A stretch of 26,732 nucleotides of DNA. Origin: Candidatus Dependentiae bacterium (GTDB lineage: Bacteria > Babelota > Babeliae > Babelales > UASB340). The notes below the pieces were generated by a model, which was not told where the DNA came from, searched no databases, and was given only the letters and a program-made list of their open reading frames with translations. Made by a program: the position numbers and the translations under genes. The DNA is taken from NCBI GenBank assembly GCA_018897535.1, contig JAHIKO010000051.1:1-26732 (forward strand). The letters run 5' to 3'. Shown here piece by piece: positions 1 to 8,103 of this stretch (position 1 is the first letter of the stretch; the number at the start of each line of letters is the position of its first letter).

Positions 1-237
1 CAATTGAGGGAAAATATAAAAAACAATCATTATTTGGACTAACATAGGTGTTCCACGAATTATTGTCACATATGTGGTTACAATAAATTTTAAAAACCTC
101 TGTTTGCCAGTTTGTATAAGCGCTAAAATTGTTCCTAATGTTAATCCAATCATACAAGCTATAAATGCAATCTGTAAGCTTATGAATGCGCCGCGTAATA
201 AAAAAAATAACGATTCTTTTATAAAAAAAATATCCAT
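1..237 (-). CDS. Amino-acid ABC transporter permease, N-terminal part (runs off the left edge)
   Basis: This is the inner-membrane channel subunit of a polar amino-acid ABC importer (HisM/GlnP type). Reading the minus strand from the ATG at 235-237 gives 79 residues with no stop to the window edge. They include a first hydrophobic segment (about residues 15-35) and the family hallmark I-I-R-G-T-P-M-L-V-Q near residues 58-67, seen in HisM/HisQ/GlnP permeases before the second helix. The start shares one base with the stop of the upstream binding-protein gene (TAATG), so the two are translationally coupled in one operon. The rest of the permease, and probably the ATPase gene, lie beyond position 1. 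The substrate cannot be read from this fragment. Confidence 0.88.
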   Translation of the reverse strand, partial: MDIFFIKESLFFLLRGAFISLQIAFIACMIGLTLGTILALIQTGKQRFLKFIVTTYVTIIRGTPMLVQIMIVFYIFPQL

Positions 238-986
238 TAAGCAAGTCCCCATTTTTCTTTTAATTTAGTTAAAGTCCCATCTTTTTCCATTTGATCTATA
301 CATGAATTAATTTGAGGTATTAGATTTTTGTTTTTGCGAGAAATTGCCAGAGCATATTTTTCTTCCGTATTTGGAATAATATTTAAAATAAAATTTTTGT
401 CATATTGTTTAAGATATGGAGTAACTGTTGATTTTGCTGCAACATATGCTTGCGCTTTTCCTGATTCTAAAGCTAAAAATGCTGATGCTGGATTTGATAA
501 ACGAATTACATTTATGTTAGAAATAGATGAAACATAAAAATCGGCTGTATATCCATCATTTACTATAACATTTTTGTCTGTTAACTCATCAACTGTTTTA
601 AACGGATTGTTTTTATTTGAAACGATTACGAGTGGATCTCCTGCGAAATAACATTTGGAGAAACAAAGAACATTTTCCCGTTCTTTTGTTGGGGTCATCC
701 CCGCAGCGATAATATCAATTGAATTTCGTTGTATTTCTGGAATTAAAACATCAAATGGTAGATCTTTTAATTCAAATTTTTTGCTAAGATTTTTACATAT
801 TTTTTTTATTAAACTAATATCAAAACCTGAAATTTTGTTGTTTTTTACGAAAGAAAATGGCTGATATTCTGCATTTGTACCAATTATTAAAATTTCATCA
901 TTTATTTTGTTGGTATTTTTATTAAAAAAATAGTATGAAGAGAATAATAATATTATTGTTGATATTAAAATAATTTTTTTTACCAT
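237..986 (-). CDS. Amino-acid ABC transporter periplasmic binding protein (family 3)
   Basis: This 249-residue protein captures an amino acid outside the inner membrane and delivers it to the permease encoded immediately downstream. It has an uncleaved anchor or signal segment (about residues 4-21), then a family-3 fold: G-T-N-A-E-Y-Q-P-F-S-F near residue 36, G-F-D-I-S-L-I for the first lobe, D-I-I-A-A-G-M-T-P-T-K-E-R near residue 92, and a C-terminal L-T-K-L-K-E-K-W-G. No lipobox Cys is visible in the N-terminal segment, so it is either released or held by its N-terminal helix. It lies 6 bases downstream of the antiporter gene. The family covers Gln, His, Lys/Arg/ornithine and Cys binders; I cannot assign the ligand. 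Confidence 0.93.
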   Translation of the reverse strand: MVKKIILISTIILLFSSYYFFNKNTNKINDEILIIGTNAEYQPFSFVKNNKISGFDISLIKKICKNLSKKFELKDLPFDVLIPEIQRNSIDIIAAGMTPTKERENVLCFSKCYFAGDPLVIVSNKNNPFKTVDELTDKNVIVNDGYTADFYVSSISNINVIRLSNPASAFLALESGKAQAYVAAKSTVTPYLKQYDKNFILNIIPNTEEKYALAISRKNKNLIPQINSCIDQMEKDGTLTKLKEKWGLA

Positions 987-992
987 AAAAAT

Positions 993-2615
993 CTAGTTTT
1001 TATTTCTAATTTTTAAAATTATAAAATTTGTAAATAATCCGGAAAATAAAGATATTGCAAAAACCAGAGGTAGCGGTGTTATTTCTATAATTAATCCTGA
1101 CAATAAAAATGCAATTGCGCTTGAAAATAAAACAGGAAAACTATAAGCGGCTTGAGCTTTAACCAAATCAATTAATTTTATTCCACAACTTCTTGATGAA
1201 ATTATTATAGTATCTGATGTTGGTGATAAATGATTTCCAGATACGGCTCCGGAAAGAATAGCGCCCAACAGTGGATAAATCATAGGTAACTGTTGAACAG
1301 GGATAGGGCTTTCTATATTTGTAAATGAAGCGAGCATATTTACTGCTATTGGAATCATAATTGCCATTGCACCCCAAGCTGAACCAATTCCTATCGATAT
1401 TATTGTTGTAATTAATAGCATCATTAAAGGTAAAAATTTTAAATTTACATATTTTAATAAAACAGACGCCAAATATTTTCCGGTTAATAATTGGCTATTT
1501 AAAATTTCTGAAAAAGACCATGCAAGAATTAGCGTTATAATTGCAGGGGCCAAAAGCATTGCGCCTTCATATGTTATTAGACCTAAATTTTTCAATTTAA
1601 TTGTTTTTCTAATCTTTAAAAGAATTAGTGTTAATAATAATGTAAATAGAGATCCAAGCATTAATGCCAATACCGGGTGACTATCTTTTATAGCTGCTAT
1701 AAAATTATTGGATCCGCCAAAAAGAAAAAACTTTCCAGTGTAAAGCATGAATATAACTATTGATGAAATCAAAGATATTATTGGAAATATAAAATCAAAA
1801 ATATGAGCTTGATTTTCCGGCGTTGTTAATTCTTGATCTTTAATTTTATCCGGTTCTTTTCCGCCAAATAAATTTCCTGTCGAATTTGCAATAGTCTCAT
1901 GTTTTTTAAGAATACCAAATGATATATTCTTTTTTATTATAAACCATGAAGATAATATTGTTATGATAGAATAAAATGTAAATGGTATTACACCAAGATA
2001 TAAATAAAATGGATCGCAATATATTAAGGGCTTGGTTTTTAATATATCTGATATTTTTGCATTATTTATATTAAGAATTATTATGGCACTCCAACTTGAT
2101 ATTGGAATTAGTACAGCTAAAGCCGGTGCCAAAGAGTTTATTAAAAAAGCTAATTTTGTTCTTGATACTTTAAACTTATCTGTTATTGGTCGCATTATTG
2201 AGCCAACTGAAACACAACTAAACGAATCATCAATTGAAAATAGTTTTGAAAGTAGAAGGCTTGCCATCTGAGCACCCTGTGATGTTTTTATTTTTTTGTT
2301 TATATAATTTTGAAAAGCTTGAGACCCTCCGGAATGACTTAATAATGTTATAAGTATTCCCAAAATTATTAAAAATAAAAATAGTAAAATACTGTTACTT
2401 TCAAATAATCCATTTATAGATGTTAAATTTTGTAATTGGGATGTGTCCCAAATAACTTTTATTACATTTTTGATCGAATCTATAATTGCAAAGTTATTGT
2501 AAATTAAACTTGCGGTTAAAAGACCAATAACTAAAGATGAAATAATTCTATGTGTAAAAAATGCCAAAGTTATGACAATAATTGGAGGCAATAGCGTAAT
2601 GATACTATTTTGCAT
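993..2615 (-). CDS. NhaC-family Na+/H+ antiporter-like membrane protein
   Basis: A 540-residue polytopic inner-membrane protein with about a dozen hydrophobic segments. The conserved family block is present around residues 112-160 (S-I-D-D-S-F-S-C-V-S-V-G-S-I-M-R-P-I-T-D, then a run ending P-I-S-S-W-S-A), and so is a second re-entrant motif near residue 460 (G-N-H-L-S-P-T-S-D-T). These match the NhaC/YuiF antiporter family, which exchanges protons for sodium, although some relatives exchange organic acids or basic amino acids. The ribosome site GAAGGG sits 11 bases before the ATG. Six bases separate it from the downstream ABC binding-protein gene, so sodium or amino-acid exchange linked to amino-acid uptake is plausible. 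That functional link is inference. Confidence 0.85.
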   Translation of the reverse strand: MQNSIITLLPPIIVITLAFFTHRIISSLVIGLLTASLIYNNFAIIDSIKNVIKVIWDTSQLQNLTSINGLFESNSILLFLFLIILGILITLLSHSGGSQAFQNYINKKIKTSQGAQMASLLLSKLFSIDDSFSCVSVGSIMRPITDKFKVSRTKLAFLINSLAPALAVLIPISSWSAIIILNINNAKISDILKTKPLIYCDPFYLYLGVIPFTFYSIITILSSWFIIKKNISFGILKKHETIANSTGNLFGGKEPDKIKDQELTTPENQAHIFDFIFPIISLISSIVIFMLYTGKFFLFGGSNNFIAAIKDSHPVLALMLGSLFTLLLTLILLKIRKTIKLKNLGLITYEGAMLLAPAIITLILAWSFSEILNSQLLTGKYLASVLLKYVNLKFLPLMMLLITTIISIGIGSAWGAMAIMIPIAVNMLASFTNIESPIPVQQLPMIYPLLGAILSGAVSGNHLSPTSDTIIISSRSCGIKLIDLVKAQAAYSFPVLFSSAIAFLLSGLIIEITPLPLVFAISLFSGLFTNFIILKIRNKN

Positions 2616-2699
2616 TTAATTTAACCCTTCGCATTGTGTTAAAATATTATTATATCTGTATATATTACCAAAATTTGTGCTTTTAAGTAAAAGGGTTTT

Positions 2700-3533
2700 T
2701 TATATTTGTCCTTTGAATACCAATCTAGCCTTAGCTTGTAGATTTACAAATTCATTTTTATCGATCCAGCAAATTATGTATCCGCCTAGAAAGTTTAAGG
2801 TTATTTTTTGAGAAGTTACTATTTTTCTAGTTTTGTATAAAAACCAGCAAATGGCACTTGCACCGGAACCGCAAGAAAGTGTTGGGCCAACACCTCTTTC
2901 ATATACAAGAACATTATAATTAGAAATAGATTTTGTATTTTTATTTAGATCAAAATTTAGCCAAACGAATTCTACATTTGTTTTATTTAAAAATAGTTCA
3001 TGAGATTCTATAAATTTTCCATATTTTTCTACCCAATCGGGCGTAACTTTTTTTGTAATTATAAAATGTGGATTTCCAACATTAACAACGTGGCCATGAA
3101 ATTCCGACTTGTTATTTAAAGTTATTTGTTTCGAACCGGAATACACCAGACCTGAAATTTTTGTTGTAATAATATTTTTATTTATTGTGCAATTTATAAG
3201 CTTTTTACCCATTTTAAATGTAAAAATTTTATTAATATCATGATATTCTCTAAGATGTAGCGCTGCACAGCGTAAACCATTAAGACACGTTTCGGCTTGG
3301 CTTCCATCGGAATTAAAAATTAAAAGTTCCGGATAATTGCCGGAAATATCTTTTTTTAAAACCAAAACTCCATCAGCACCAATTCCAAAATGTCTATTGC
3401 ACGAATCTATAACAAAATTTTTCCAAATAGGACCATTAAGCTTTTCTTTTAAAAAATCAGCATCTTTGTAAAAATAATCTATTAAAATAAAATCGTTACC
3501 AAGTGATTCATACTTGTAAAAATTTTCAGCCAT
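2700..3533 (-). CDS. dapF: Diaminopimelate epimerase
   Basis: Converts LL- to meso-diaminopimelate without a cofactor, feeding lysine and peptidoglycan synthesis. Family landmarks in order: L-G-N-D-F near the N terminus, R-H-F-G-I-G-A-D-G, N-S-D-G-S-Q-A-E-T-C-L-N-G-L-R-C with the first catalytic Cys, G-N-P-H, N-V-E-F, and E-R-G-V-G-P-T-L-S-C-G-S-G-A with the second catalytic Cys. Both Cys of the proton-transfer pair are kept. Two family positions differ: C-G-N-G is C-L-N-G here, and G-E-T-L is G-P-T-L. I chose the ATG at 3531-3533 (277 residues, starting MAENFYKYES), because the in-frame ATG at 3578 adds only a Lys/Asn-rich tail lying within the cysteine synthase gene. The gap to that gene is then 16 bases. 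Confidence 0.92.
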   Translation of the reverse strand: MAENFYKYESLGNDFILIDYFYKDADFLKEKLNGPIWKNFVIDSCNRHFGIGADGVLVLKKDISGNYPELLIFNSDGSQAETCLNGLRCAALHLREYHDINKIFTFKMGKKLINCTINKNIITTKISGLVYSGSKQITLNNKSEFHGHVVNVGNPHFIITKKVTPDWVEKYGKFIESHELFLNKTNVEFVWLNFDLNKNTKSISNYNVLVYERGVGPTLSCGSGASAICWFLYKTRKIVTSQKITLNFLGGYIICWIDKNEFVNLQAKARLVFKGQI

Positions 3534-3549
3534 TTTTTTCTTTATTATA

Positions 3550-4569
3550 TTAAAATTCTTTTTCTTCTTTTTTGTCATTCCCGACTTGATTTTGAATCAA
3601 GTCATTTGAAAATATAGCATCTTTAAATAAAGCACTTGATCCAAAAACCTTTTTTAAATAAGATTTTCCCGAATCTCCAAAAACTATTACTACAATATCA
3701 GATTCTTTTAAATCTTTGCAATAGTTTAATGTAGCTTGTAGTACTGCACCGCTACTTATACCAACAAGAAAACCTCTTTGAGCCAAAAATCTTGTAGAAG
3801 AAAAAGCTTGTTCATCGGTTACTGGAATTATTTGATCTATAACCGAAGCGTCAAATGTGTCTGTTATTATGTCGATTCCAATTCCTTCAGACATGTATGC
3901 TTTTGGATTTTTACTTGAATATGCACTTGTTGCGGCGTCGGCACCTATAATTTTTATATTTTTATTTTTTTCTTTTAAATATTTGCCAACACCTGAAATT
4001 GTTCCGCAGCTTCCGGCTCCAACTATAACGTGAGTTACTTGCCCTTCAGTTTGTTCCCATATTTCTTTTCCGGTTGTTGCATAGTGAGCCTTTGGATTTG
4101 CTTTATTGTAATATTGGTTGGGCATAAAAGAGCCTGGAATTTGTTTATGTAAAATTTCTGCTTTTGTATGATAACCTTCCGGGTCTTCAAGCGTATCTGT
4201 ATTTTTACATAAATAAACTGTTGCACCGTAAGCGCGTAGTGCATCAACTTTTTCTTCGCTTGTTCTGTCCGGTACGGTTATAATTACATTGTAACCTTTA
4301 ACTGCACCAATCATTGCAAGTGCAATACCTTGATTTCCCGAACTTGCTTCTATGATAGTTCCGCCCGGTTTTAATAAACCTTCTTTTTCAGCTTGCTCTA
4401 CCATAAAAAAAGCAGAGCGATCTTTAACGCTTCCGCCAGGGTTTAAAAATTCAAGTTTGGCTAAAACCGTAGGCTTAATTCCAAATTCAGAGTTTAAAAA
4501 GTCCAAATGAACTATAGGCGTGTTGCCTATTGAATCCAATATATTTTTAAATTTTATATTTTTTTTCAT
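3550..4569 (-). CDS. PLP-dependent cysteine synthase / cystathionine beta-synthase family protein
   Basis: A 339-residue fold-type II PLP enzyme that replaces a beta substituent on a serine derivative, most likely making cysteine (O-acetylserine plus sulfide) or cystathionine. The PLP lysine lies in G-G-S-V-K-D-R-S (K49). The substrate loop is E-A-S-S-G-N-Q-G at about 74-81 (T-S-G-N-T-G in classical CysK), the phosphate-binding loop is G-A-G-S-C-G-T-I-S-G, and the late G-I-S-S-G-A motif is present. There is no regulatory CBS pair. The last roughly 20 residues are unusual: they come from a palindromic sequence followed by Lys/Glu codons. It is co-directional with dapF. Sulfhydrylase versus cystathionine synthase cannot be decided here. 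The gltX gene diverges 90 bases upstream. Confidence 0.88.
   Translation of the reverse strand: MKKNIKFKNILDSIGNTPIVHLDFLNSEFGIKPTVLAKLEFLNPGGSVKDRSAFFMVEQAEKEGLLKPGGTIIEASSGNQGIALAMIGAVKGYNVIITVPDRTSEEKVDALRAYGATVYLCKNTDTLEDPEGYHTKAEILHKQIPGSFMPNQYYNKANPKAHYATTGKEIWEQTEGQVTHVIVGAGSCGTISGVGKYLKEKNKNIKIIGADAATSAYSSKNPKAYMSEGIGIDIITDTFDASVIDQIIPVTDEQAFSSTRFLAQRGFLVGISSGAVLQATLNYCKDLKESDIVVIVFGDSGKSYLKKVFGSSALFKDAIFSNDLIQNQVGNDKKEEKEF
3573..3603. repeat. Palindromic element inside the 3' end of the cysteine synthase-like gene
   Basis: Positions 3583-3591 (GACTTGATT) and 3595-3603 (AATCAAGTC) form a perfect 9-bp inverted repeat with a 3-base loop. The left side continues outward as TGTCATTCCC (3573-3582). 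The string GTCATTCCCG followed by a palindrome resembles the dispersed palindromic repeats of intracellular alphaproteobacteria, some of which insert into reading frames. Here it encodes the tail residues S-N-D-L-I-Q-N-Q-V-G-N-D. No second copy was noticed in this window, so calling it a dispersed repeat is inference. Confidence 0.45.
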
Positions 4570-4659
4570 GATAATTATTTTTTTTTAAATAAATGGATAA
4601 AATAACTTTATATACAAGGGCTAGTCTAGAATTTTTTCTTTTATTTGAAAAGGTAAAAA

Positions 4660-6090
4660 ATGTTAAAAAAAATAAGAGTTAGATTTGCACCATCCCCTAC
4701 GGGATTTATGCATATAGGAAATGTGCGTGCTGCTCTACTTAACTATCTTTTTGCGCATCAAAAAAAGGGAACATTTGTTTTAAGAATAGAAGATACCGAT
4801 CAAAATAGAAATATAGACGAATCAGGATCAAGTATAGTTGAAATTTTAAAATGGCTATCTTTAAAATATGATGAAGGTCCTATGATTGGAGGAGATTTTG
4901 GGCCATATTTTCAGTCTGAACGTACAGCAAAGTACCAAAAACAGCTTGATGATATGATTCGCAATCAGCTTGTTTATAGATGTTTTTGCAGTAAAGAAGA
5001 ACTTGAAGAAAAACGGGAAGCACAAATTGCCAACAATATGCCACCCAGATATGACAGAACATGTTTGCATTTGTCAGATGATAAAATAAAAGAAAAAATT
5101 GCTGCCGGTATTCCATTTATTTGGAGATTTAAAGTTAATCAGGATTCGGTTGTAGAAATAGATAGTATGGAGCGCGGTATTATAAAATTTGAAATGAAAA
5201 ATTTTTCAGATTTTGCATTAACTCGACAAGATGGATCTTTTACATTTTTATTTTCCAATTTTGTAGACGATTATTTAATGCAAATTACACATGTTATAAG
5301 AGGTGAAGATCATCTTACAAATGCGGCAATGCAAGCGGCTTTATTTTATGCGTGTTCATATCCGTTGCCAAAATTTTGGCATTTACCAATGTTATTGAAT
5401 TCTGATGGTAAAAAAATGTCAAAACGTGATTTTGGTTTTGGAATACAAGAGTTAAAAGAGGCCGGATTTTTACCTGAAGCAATTTTAAATTTTGTTGCAT
5501 TATTGGGAAATTCTTTTAAAGATGAAATTCAAAGTATTGGTGAACTTACACAAAATTTTGAATTTGAAAAAGTATCATCTACAGGTTCTATTAAATTTGA
5601 TCTGGAAAAACTTCATTGGGTTAATCATAAGTGGATTGAGCGTACACCTGCAGACAGACTTGTACGATTGGTAAAGCCGTTTTTACATGAGCAAATAGAA
5701 GAAAGCGTAACTTTAGATGATAAAAAATTGGAATTTATTTTATCAAAAATAAAAACAGATTTAAGAACTCTAAAAGATATCGGTGAAGTTTTAAATTTTT
5801 ATTTTAATCAGCCTAAAGTGTCAATAGACGAAATTAAAAAGCAATTTGGTGACGATAAAACAAAATTTATATTAAAAATTATTAATAAGCATTGCGATGT
5901 TTGTGAAAAAACTGAAATATTTTTACAAAATATAAAAGCAGATGCTAAAGATTATGAACTTTCAATGAAAGAGATTTTTGGAACTGTAAGATATTTGCTG
6001 ACAGGAAAATTTAATGGTGTCTCGGTTCATGATTTATTTGAAATTTTGCCGGATAAAGAGATAGCGTCAAGATTAAAAAAAATAAGCTAA
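4660..6090 (+). CDS. gltX: Glutamyl-tRNA synthetase
   Basis: Class I synthetase charging tRNA-Glu with glutamate, 476 residues, a usual length. It shows P-S-P-T-G-F-M-H-I-G-N (HIGH motif at 18-21), the R-I-E-D-T-D segment at 42-47, a zinc-site pattern C108-x-C110 with Y131 and C135, and the KMSKR loop at 252-256 (S-D-G-K-K-M-S-K-R). The ribosome site AAAGG lies 7 bases before the ATG. The stop overlaps the stop of the convergent small gene by 4 bases. No glutaminyl-tRNA synthetase is in the window, so whether this enzyme also charges tRNA-Gln is unknown. Confidence 0.97.
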   Translation: MLKKIRVRFAPSPTGFMHIGNVRAALLNYLFAHQKKGTFVLRIEDTDQNRNIDESGSSIVEILKWLSLKYDEGPMIGGDFGPYFQSERTAKYQKQLDDMIRNQLVYRCFCSKEELEEKREAQIANNMPPRYDRTCLHLSDDKIKEKIAAGIPFIWRFKVNQDSVVEIDSMERGIIKFEMKNFSDFALTRQDGSFTFLFSNFVDDYLMQITHVIRGEDHLTNAAMQAALFYACSYPLPKFWHLPMLLNSDGKKMSKRDFGFGIQELKEAGFLPEAILNFVALLGNSFKDEIQSIGELTQNFEFEKVSSTGSIKFDLEKLHWVNHKWIERTPADRLVRLVKPFLHEQIEESVTLDDKKLEFILSKIKTDLRTLKDIGEVLNFYFNQPKVSIDEIKKQFGDDKTKFILKIINKHCDVCEKTEIFLQNIKADAKDYELSMKEIFGTVRYLLTGKFNGVSVHDLFEILPDKEIASRLKKIS

Positions 6091-6323
6091 TCTTTTAATC
6101 TATTTTCAGCCTCTTTAAGATTAAAAATGTAGCCTTTGCTTGAAAGATATTTCATTATCTTTAAAAATCTTTCTTCATATGCAGGGGCTACAAAAAATTC
6201 TAACAAAGATTCTTTTTTATCCAATGTTCGGCCAAAGGCAACATTTTCTTCATTTCTAAATGTTCCAAATACGAACCAGGTCATATGTTTTAAGCTGTTT
6301 GCTTGATAATATTTACAATACAT
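6087..6323 (-). CDS. Small hypothetical protein (78 aa)
   Basis: I do not recognise this family. The 78-residue product looks like a compact soluble alpha/beta domain: a strand-like W-F-V-F-G-T-F segment, a central E-F-F-V-A-P-A-Y-E-E-R-F stretch, then an amphipathic helix with M-K-Y-L-S-S-K-G-Y-I-F and a charged end. Its balanced composition, unlike the Lys/Asn/Phe-rich shadow frames, supports a real gene. It converges on gltX with a 4-base stop overlap. No strong Shine-Dalgarno sequence is visible upstream of the ATG. The role is unknown. Confidence 0.6.
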   Translation of the reverse strand: MYCKYYQANSLKHMTWFVFGTFRNEENVAFGRTLDKKESLLEFFVAPAYEERFLKIMKYLSSKGYIFNLKEAENRLKD

Positions 6324-6435
6324 GTTTTTTTAATATTTATTTTAAATAATAGTTTGCTTTTAATAACAATTAAAATAACAAAAAAAAACTTTATTTGAAA
6401 CTGGGTTAAATTTTGTTATTTTAAATTCTTATACA

Positions 6436-6495
6436 ATATCAATATTTAGGTGATAAATTTTGAAGATCTTGACCTATTAACTTTAATATTGATAT
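6436..6495. repeat. Inverted repeat around the promoter of the outer-membrane protein gene
   Basis: ATATCAATATT at 6436-6446 and its exact reverse complement AATATTGATAT at 6485-6495 form an 11-bp inverted repeat separated by 38 bases. The right arm runs into the -10 box proposed for the downstream gene, an arrangement that would suit a repressor or a DNA-looping site. Because the arms are almost pure A/T, chance is a real alternative. Confidence 0.35.
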
Positions 6496-6498
6496 AAA
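6469..6498 (+). promoter_or_regulatory. Sigma-70-type promoter for the outer-membrane protein gene
   Basis: TTGACC (6469-6474), an 18-base spacer, then TATAAA (6493-6498). Transcription would start near 6505, leaving a leader of about 33 bases with an AGAAGGGA ribosome site before the ATG at 6538. Confidence 0.6.
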
Positions 6499-6537
6499 AC
6501 ATTGTGACTTTAATAAAAAAGTAGAAGGGATTGCCAA

Positions 6538-8001
6538 ATGAAATTTTTTTTCTCAAATTTTTTTTCAAAATTATTATTTATTTCGTTGTTGATTATATTT
6601 GTTCCTGAATTTGTTTATTCAACATTAATGTATAATCAATATGATCCGTTTGCTTATCATACGATACAAGGTACCAATAAATATTATAAAAAAATAGAAA
6701 GTGGCTCGATTGAAGCTGGATTGCATATCTCGCCTTTTTATCAAACTACTTCTCATGCCAGAAATAAAGAGGGTGAAAAAACACCGGAAGGTGATATTTT
6801 TGGTTGGTGGAATATGGCGGGACTTTTTTATGGTCGCAATAATGCGCAAACATTAATTAGTGCATCTTCTACGATCAAACCATTTGCTTTAGAACAAGCT
6901 GTCGGCGGCGATCAGCCATATATTCCGGACGCTACAACGCAAGGATATTACCCAAGATTAAGTGACGCTTGGAGAGTTTTAGATAATCAAAGAGAAAATA
7001 ATCCACCCGTATCTGATTTTGATGAGAAAGATTTAGTTTATGATTATACGTTATCAAGTAGTTTTAATAGTTCTGCATACAAAGCTAAAATGCCAACAAC
7101 TTACGTTGATACTGAAAAGATGGGAATTCGTTTGGAATTAAACTTTGTATCAAAGATTGGGCTTGGACTTAATATAAAGACAGGATTGGTTGATTACAGA
7201 ACGACACCTTCATTTGGTTTGCCTGCCGGTGTTGATGATACGGATATGGTCTATAAATATTTAACAAAATATGAAAAAATGGATGCAATTTGCAAAGAAT
7301 TGGGACTTGATATTGCGTCTAGACAAGAAATAAATTTGGAAGATACGTTTGTACAACTTTACTATAGAGATGCCTTTAAATTAATGGATAGAGATGACGA
7401 GCATGTTGTAAATTTGGTTCCATATTTGGCTGTAGGCGCTTGGCTGCCAACCGGTAAAGAAAAAAATCCGGATGTAGCATTTTCTCTTCCTACCGGTAAT
7501 AATGGCTTTTGGGGAATTACAGTCGACGGCTCAATAAATTTTGATATCCCTGATGCAGTACAACTTGGCGTCGGTGGTGGTTTTGCTCATTTTTTTAAAC
7601 GAACATTGAATAATCAGCGAATAGCAAATGATAAAAATCAGCAGGGTATTTTCCCATGGAAGGCAAGAGTAACGATTGATCCTGGAGTTTCATGGTATTT
7701 TAATGCCTCGGTTTATGCTCCATACTTTATAGATGATTTTTCAGCATATCTTGATGTCATTTATTTAAAACATCATAGAGATGAAATAAAAATGAATGAA
7801 AGTGATTCTTCAAGAAATGCTTATTTTTTACCCGAAATTAATGAAAAAAATGCTGAATGGAGAAGTACAATGTTTCAAGGTGGCGTAAACTATGAATTTA
7901 CCCCGGGATTACAAGTGGGACTTGGTTTTCAAACCCATATGAACGGTAGGTTAGTTTATAGAAATACAACAATTATGGGAACAATCTCTTTTATATTTTA
8001 A
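6538..8001 (+). CDS. Exported putative outer-membrane beta-barrel protein
   Basis: A 487-residue protein with a clear signal peptide (basic and Phe-rich start, hydrophobic core about residues 10-22, likely cleavage after the Val-Tyr-Ser near 26-28). The mature part has many alternating hydrophobic/polar stretches rich in Tyr, Gly and aromatic residues (for example L-G-V-G-G-G-F-A-H-F-F and G-L-Q-V-G-L-G-F-Q-T-H). It ends in G-T-I-S-F-I-F, a terminal Phe as used in outer-membrane barrel insertion signals. I do not recognise a named family; a major surface porin-like protein or a lineage-specific barrel is the likely role. It has its own promoter and a good AGAAGGGA ribosome site 7 bases from the ATG. 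Flanking genes give no functional hint. Confidence 0.75.
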   Translation: MKFFFSNFFSKLLFISLLIIFVPEFVYSTLMYNQYDPFAYHTIQGTNKYYKKIESGSIEAGLHISPFYQTTSHARNKEGEKTPEGDIFGWWNMAGLFYGRNNAQTLISASSTIKPFALEQAVGGDQPYIPDATTQGYYPRLSDAWRVLDNQRENNPPVSDFDEKDLVYDYTLSSSFNSSAYKAKMPTTYVDTEKMGIRLELNFVSKIGLGLNIKTGLVDYRTTPSFGLPAGVDDTDMVYKYLTKYEKMDAICKELGLDIASRQEINLEDTFVQLYYRDAFKLMDRDDEHVVNLVPYLAVGAWLPTGKEKNPDVAFSLPTGNNGFWGITVDGSINFDIPDAVQLGVGGGFAHFFKRTLNNQRIANDKNQQGIFPWKARVTIDPGVSWYFNASVYAPYFIDDFSAYLDVIYLKHHRDEIKMNESDSSRNAYFLPEINEKNAEWRSTMFQGGVNYEFTPGLQVGLGFQTHMNGRLVYRNTTIMGTISFIF

Positions 8002-8016
8002 ATTTTGATTGAAGCC

Positions 8017-8045
8017 TTGTATAAATGATAAAACTAACATATAAT
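8017..8045 (+). promoter_or_regulatory. Promoter for the rpsU-rbfA-kdsD cluster
   Basis: TTGTAT (8017-8022), a 17-base spacer, then a consensus TATAAT (8040-8045). The predicted start near 8052 leaves about 50 bases of leader before rpsU. The promoter is embedded in a perfect inverted repeat (8028-8065). Confidence 0.55.
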
Positions 8046-8065
8046 TAGACCGTTGTTAGTTTTAT
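8028..8065. repeat. Perfect 11-bp inverted repeat between the outer-membrane gene and rpsU
   Basis: ATAAAACTAAC at 8028-8038 is exactly complementary to GTTAGTTTTAT at 8055-8065, with a 16-base loop. It could be the terminator of the upstream gene (no long T-run follows), or an operator or leader hairpin for rpsU, since the repeat spans the -10 box and the expected transcription start. Confidence 0.55.
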
Positions 8066-8103
8066 TAAAATATAAACATTTTAAAAGGCGGTGTTTTCAA
8101 CCT

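Noticed and set aside
74..268. Plus-strand open frame over the ABC permease start
   Set aside because: It is the antisense shadow of the permease, which has clear family motifs on the minus strand.
2625..2697. AACCCTT ... AAGGGTT pairing between dapF and the antiporter gene
   Set aside because: Only 7 bp with about 60 bases between arms; not credible as a terminator, and one arm is the antiporter's ribosome site.
3534..3578. N-terminal extension of dapF beginning MTKKKKKNFN
   Set aside because: It overlaps the end of the cysteine synthase gene, is only Lys/Asn runs, and lies outside the DapF family N terminus.
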